This document shows, one piece after another, positions 59,538 through 64,000 of a stretch of DNA of 64,000 nt. The translations under genes and the position numbers were made by a program. The stretch spans positions 434,001 to 498,000 of the forward strand of contig BDSL01000039.1 in assembly GCA_003116995.1 (NCBI GenBank), read 5' to 3'. The notes beneath the pieces were generated by a model. It saw nothing but the letters and a program-made list of their open reading frames with translations, did no database searches and was not told where the DNA came from. Within the stretch, counting starts at the first letter, position 1. Every line of letters begins with the position of its first letter. The stretch comes from Yamagishiella unicocca. Lineage: Eukaryota > Chlorophyta > Chlorophyceae > Chlamydomonadales > Volvocaceae.

Positions 59538-60095
59538 GGAGGGCGCGCGCGCATTTTGAGAAGGTTGGCTTTCAAATAAAGTGGCCATGACTTGCTTGCC
59601 TCTAATCATATTGTACGGCTGCAGCAATGATCGGACGAGCTGGAGGGCCTATTAAGGGACGGCCGTGCCGCCTGCGAGTGGCTGTCGGCCTGTCGGGGCG
59701 TTGCTGCGTGCATCGATACATCCACGACAGGATGGCGAGGCCGGGCTGTGTGAAGGCATTCTGGGACGTACATACTTGCTTGCCGCAGGCCTCTTTGGCG
59801 CTTTAAAAAAACAGCGATGTTTTCGTGACTACAGTGGCATCTGCAGGTCGCAACGCAGTCATACATGTGTAGTAGTTCTGGTTGAATGTCCGGCTTGATG
59901 TCAGAGATACCGCCGGTGAAGAGGTTCGTACTTCTTTTGGTCACTTTGGCATTTCAAAACGAAATGGGCTTCATTCTCGCGTAGGGGTGTAACCACCTGC
60001 CAGCACCTGCAGGCCACGACGCTTTTAACGGAGCGCTCCATCCTTACCTAGCCCCACCTTGTGCCTCCTCATGACCTGTTCGAAGGTTCGATACC

Positions 60096-60311
60096 GTGCC
60101 CACTGGCCGCTGCCCGCTTGCGGCCGCTGCCCACAAGACGGTGGCCCCTCCCTGCGGTTGTGGCGAGTACCCTGGTGCGGTGAACGGCGGGCTCTCCCGT
60201 CGGCAGCGTTATTTCTGGGCCTGCCCGGAAGGTGGCTCAAGCCGTTGTCGCCCAGGCAAGGCGGGTCGTCGATTGTGCCTCACGAGGCAGTTGGATCTGA
60301 TTGGATTATAA
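60096..60311 (+). other. Possible GRF-type zinc-finger fragment
   Basis: The frame contains CGCGEYPGAV then RRQRYFWACPEGGSSRC. Spacing of CxCG, the Arg-rich turn, aromatic residues before CP and a final Cys resembles GRF zinc fingers, which occur in DNA-repair proteins and many mobile elements. There is no ATG at the start and no neighbouring exon was found. It may be a gene relic or chance. Confidence 0.2.
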
Positions 60312-61056
60312 TCAGGAGTACGCTCCGAGGCAACTTCCTCCCGCCAACGGCCCATCTTGCCATCCCGAGCCCTTCATGCTTCATCCGATCAGACTTGACC
60401 TCCTGCAACCTTCGCGGGCCTTTTGTGGGTCCGTATCTGGCCCACCGATGCGGTAGCATGGTATGATCACTACCGTTCTTCCACCATGCTCCCATCCCGT
60501 TTTCGCGCCAACCGCCTACCGTATCAACAGCCCCCAATCGGCGATTCGTACACTCAGAACTTTACAACCCGTCTGACAAAGCTTCCCAAGCGAAACACGT
60601 GCACACAGCTTAGGAGAGCTGTTCCACGTTTCTCGGGTCCGAGCCTCACAGCAACGCATTTGAAAAGGAACGCGAGAAATGCGTTATATGCTTGCAATAG
60701 GACATACTTTAGCGCATTACACGAATAGCATAAGACTTTCTCCCTATGATTCCAAAAGGCCCTTGCCAAAATTATGTGCCAGTTCCGGAGCATCAGTACG
60801 GCAATGCAGCGACACGTTCGTCGCGTTCCTATGAAGAAGTTGTCATGACAAGTAAAGTAATTGTTGTGGTAGTAAGGGGTGGGCACTTCCCTCATCAAGC
60901 AGACCCCAGCTTGGCGGACGTTCCTGCAGTCCGCAACATAGCTCAACGGCAGAGGTGATCAAGGCGCGATTGCCACAGAGGTGCACTTGCGACATCGTTC
61001 AGTAGTTCTCTTGCGCAATCCGCAGCACACTTTACTGTCAGCCGCCGTCACAACAA

Positions 61057-63652
61057 ATGTCTGTGGCGGACGTTTCTGAGGGCAAGGATTACTCCTTTCC
61101 GAAAGAGGAGGAGAAGATCTTGGAGCTATGGGACCGCCTTGATGCTTTTAAGGAGCAGCTGCGCCGGACAGAGGGCAAGCCCGAGTACATCTTCTTCGAT
61201 GGGCCCCCTTTCGCCACCGGTCTGCCTCATTACGGGCATATCCTGGCCGGAACTCTCAAGGCACGTTGCGCCGCGACACCAACTGTCACACGCACCTCCA
61301 CATCGCGCACATCCACGCCAAGGCCATCTAGCCCTCGCTGTCAACAGCCTCCCGTCAGCTTGACTCGCCGAACGATATCCGAAGCTGACGTCTTATGAAC
61401 CAATTACAGGACATCGTGACACGTTACGCGTCGGCCACGGGTCACCATGTCACCCGCCGCTTCGGCTGGGACTGCCACGGCCTGCCAGTCGAATACGAGA
61501 TCGACAAGAAGCTCAGTGAGTCCCCCGCCTAAGATATAAGATCCGATCTGCTGGTCTGCCTGGGTGGGGACAGACACATCGGTGTTGCCATCAGCGGCGG
61601 CGGACGCGTGGTACCGCGGGTGCACTGTTGTTGGGAGGGCAGGCTGATGACTGTGTTTCCAAAATCAGCATTGCCTCTCCGATCGGCCGATACCCCGAGG
61701 TCCACGACCTTGCCTGCCTGCCCCCATCTGCGCAAACGGTTTTTGTTCTGGCCTAAACGGTTTTCATTTTGTGCACGGGTTTTACTTACCCGCCTGCGCC
61801 TGCCCCCACCTGCGCACACCCGCCCTACGTTCGCCCTATTACTCCCCAACCGGTACACCAACCCCCAAAACCAGCCATGGCGTATAACCTGGTCTTCGCG
61901 CTACCTCCCCACCCCACCTTCGGCTTTCGCAACCTAGTTCTCCAGCATGCATCTCAAAACGTCTGTCCTAAACGTTTTTTCCGGGCATCCACGGGTCTTC
62001 CTCGAACCCCCCCAACACCATGTCGTGTAACATGGTCTGTACCCCCCCCCCCAACACCATGTCGTGTAACATGGTCTTCGCGCTACCCCCCCCCCCCGCC
62101 CCCCGAATACCAGACATCAAGAGCCGGGACGATGTGCTGCAGATGGGTATCGGAGCCTACAACGAGGAGTGTCGTAGCATCGTCATGAGGTACGCGGTCA
62201 GGCCGGACGGGGCGCGGCGGCGGGCGGGCGCGGCTGCAGCTGCGGCGGCGGTGGTGGCTGCAGCTCGCCTGATGTGGGTTCCAGCTGTTTGTTACCTCGG
62301 TAACCCGTTAACAAACCTCGACCCCGGCCGCACCATCGCGGGTTTCCTCGCCCGGCTACGTCCTCCGAGGCAAGCCGTGACGTCGATCGTCAGAATGGGG
62401 AATGTAGGGCTGGGGGCGCAGGCTGGAAATTCATATGCGTCGCGGGAGCGGTCACATTGCTGTGTTGGCGGCATTGGCGGGATAGCATGCTGTCGTTAAG
62501 GAGTTGTTCCATACTGGATGGAAGAGGTTAACGAGGCGGGTGACAAGTGCGGCCGTGTCGGTCGACGGGTGGCTGTGGAGGTGCTGGTCGGGCCAGCCGC
62601 CGGGACCGCACCGTGCGACTGGGCAGGGCCGTGGGGTGGGGGGCGGGTCGTGGGTCGTGGGGGGCGCGGGGTGTGGGGGGCCGGGGGCCGCGGGGCGCGG
62701 GGCGTGCGTGTGCGTGTGCGTGTTTGCTTGGAGGGGAGGGGGAGGAAGGGAAGATACACCTGGCGGAGCCGTCGTCTTTGGGATGGCAGGTGGACACCAC
62801 CGCACTCTCGCTAGAGCTCGCGATTGCGTATGGCCAAGGGGCGAAAACCACACACCACGAGTTGGTGGGTGGGTGGAAAACGGATCAGACGATGGCTCCA
62901 GGGGCAGGCCCAGTTGCAAGGCCTCCAGGGTGGACTTTTGGAATCCACGGCCGGTGTGTGTTTCGGGGCGGGTGATGGGAAACCCCGCAAAGCCCCGGTG
63001 CCGTACCTTAGCTGACCCCACCTTATCCCCCGGGCCAGGTACTCGAAGGAGTGGGCGAAGACCGTCAAGCGCCTGGGCCGCTGGATCGACTTTGAGAACG
63101 ACTACAAGACGTTGGACCCGTCATTCATGGAGAGCGTCTGGTGGGTGTTCTCCAAGCTGTACGAGAAGGGCCTGGTGTACCGGGGCTTCAAGGTGAGCGG
63201 GGCGGGCTGGGGGACGGGAATGGGGGGTTGAGAGGCGCCAGGGGGTGATTTGGGGGAGACAGGAAGTGGTTGGAGGGGTGGCGCTAAGAGGCGGATGGTG
63301 CTAAGAGGTGGAAGCTGAGCCGAGGTGGGCTTACGGGGCGTTGAGAGGTGTGGCGGTGGTGGGGTGAGGACCAAGCCCCGCTCTCGCCCACCCGCCTGCT
63401 GCCACCACCTAGCTGGCTGCGGCCTGCCTGCCTGCCGCTCGTCCTTTGCCATTTGACAACCGCCAACCGAACACGGTGTTATGGCTTTGATCCCTCCCTC
63501 CCCCATCCACGGCGTCTTCTCGCCATGCCCCCGTTTCTCCTCCTCCTTCCTTTCCTCCCCAGGTAATGCCCTTCTCCACCGCCTGCTCCACCCCCCTGTC
63601 CAACTTCGAGGCCGGCCTCAATTACAAGGACGTCAGCGACCCAGCCGTCATG
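61057..63652 (+). CDS. IARS: Isoleucyl-tRNA synthetase, cytosolic type, 5' part
   Basis: Exons: 61057-61260, 61410-61515, 62114-62189, 63039-63192, 63563-63652, continuing beyond the window. The enzyme charges tRNA-Ile in the cytosol. The class I catalytic domain is plain: [20 protein letters not shown] with the HIGH-type motif HYGH at residues 58-61, then [20 protein letters not shown] and [15 protein letters not shown], the IVMRYSKEW junction, [20 protein letters not shown] and [11 protein letters not shown]. The short N-terminus starts directly before the core, and no transit peptide is seen, so a cytosolic rather than organellar enzyme is expected. The first intron starts with GC, not GT: the family requires TLK to be followed by DIVTRYA, and AAG is followed by GCACGT. 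The other introns are GT-AG. The KMSKS motif and anticodon-binding region lie outside. Confidence 0.95.
61938..62113. repeat. Repeat modules at the end of synthetase intron 2
   Basis: CTCCAGCATGCATCTCAAAA at 61942 is shared with the RING gene intron at about 658. GGGCATCCACGGGTCTTCCT at about 61982 is shared with a peptidase intron at about 50641. Then a block containing ACACCATGTCGTGTAACATG occurs twice, followed by C-runs. Confidence 0.75.
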
Positions 63653-64000
63653 GTGAGGGGGGAATGGGGGAGGACGAAACCCGTGATTGGGTGCAGGAAG
63701 AAGGGTTTGGGGTATCGGGTGCTGGGGATGGGATGTCAGCACGGGGTGTCGGGTGCTGGGGATGGGGTGTCTGAAAACGTTCACGGGGTGTCGGGGGAAG
63801 TCCATGGGGGTATGGCGGGGGCTTGGCTGATCGGCGTGGTGTTTTTATGAAGCCAGCGGGGCTGGGGGGCTGGGATTAGCCAAATAGCAGTCTTCCAAGA
63901 CAATGGCATGGCTACCGGCAGCAGCCAACTCCGCACATACTGTAACCACCACCTCAACCACTTTCTCAACTACCATCTCAACCAACGCCTCAAATCACCA

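Larger units (their letters stand above)
59257..61056. other. Spacer between the peptidase and isoleucyl-tRNA synthetase genes
   Basis: Contains the peptidase 3' UTR (TGTAA at 59533), a second TGTAA at about 59986, a possible small zinc-finger frame at 60096-60311, and otherwise no recognisable gene. The last kilobase should hold the synthetase promoter; no clear TATA box was seen. Confidence 0.5.

Overview
The window is nuclear DNA of a green alga, most likely a volvocine/chlamydomonadalean species. Genes are broken into many short exons with GT-AG introns, often with (T/G)CAG acceptors. Coding sequence is very GC-rich with Ala/Gly/Gln/Ser-rich insertions. TGTAA motifs of the chlamydomonad polyadenylation type lie downstream of several stops, introns and spacers are loaded with minisatellites, and one gene encodes a PPR-cyclin, an architecture known from green algae. 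I joined exons by hand using splice consensus, reading phase and family knowledge. Every multi-exon CDS below is given as an outer span, with exon coordinates in its text.

Layout: (1) 1-2132, plus: 3' part of a UIM + RING-H2 ubiquitin ligase. (2) 2133-8882: gene-poor spacer with a dispersed repeat family. (3) 8883-17361, plus: 1099-residue PPR-SmR-cyclin protein. (4) 17362-22420: spacer and probable long 3' UTR with a 16-bp minisatellite. (5) 22421-24272, plus: unrecognised 417-residue acidic, Ser/Ala-rich protein. (6) 27108-35352, minus: 12-exon SET-domain methyltransferase of the Rubisco-LSMT type. (7) 35574-36254, plus: universal stress protein, divergent from the SET gene across a spacer of about 0.2 kb. 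(8) 36255-41729: spacer with a complex satellite. (9) 41730-46463, minus: class III PLP enzyme resembling ethanolamine-phosphate phospho-lyase. (10) 47203-59256, plus: 14-exon oligopeptidase B-like S9 peptidase, with a 4.0-kb chromovirus-type LTR element inserted in one intron. (11) 61057 to beyond the window end, plus: cytosolic-type isoleucyl-tRNA synthetase, 5' part.

The genes do not form one pathway; the arrangement is ordinary eukaryotic mixed housekeeping and regulatory content. The most notable items are the PPR-SmR-cyclin gene with a degenerate SmR core, the LTR element that has lost protease/RT/RNase H and carries a palindromic triplication of gag, a UIM split by an intron in the RING gene, a probable GC-AG intron in the IleRS gene, and short sequence modules shared between introns of unrelated genes.
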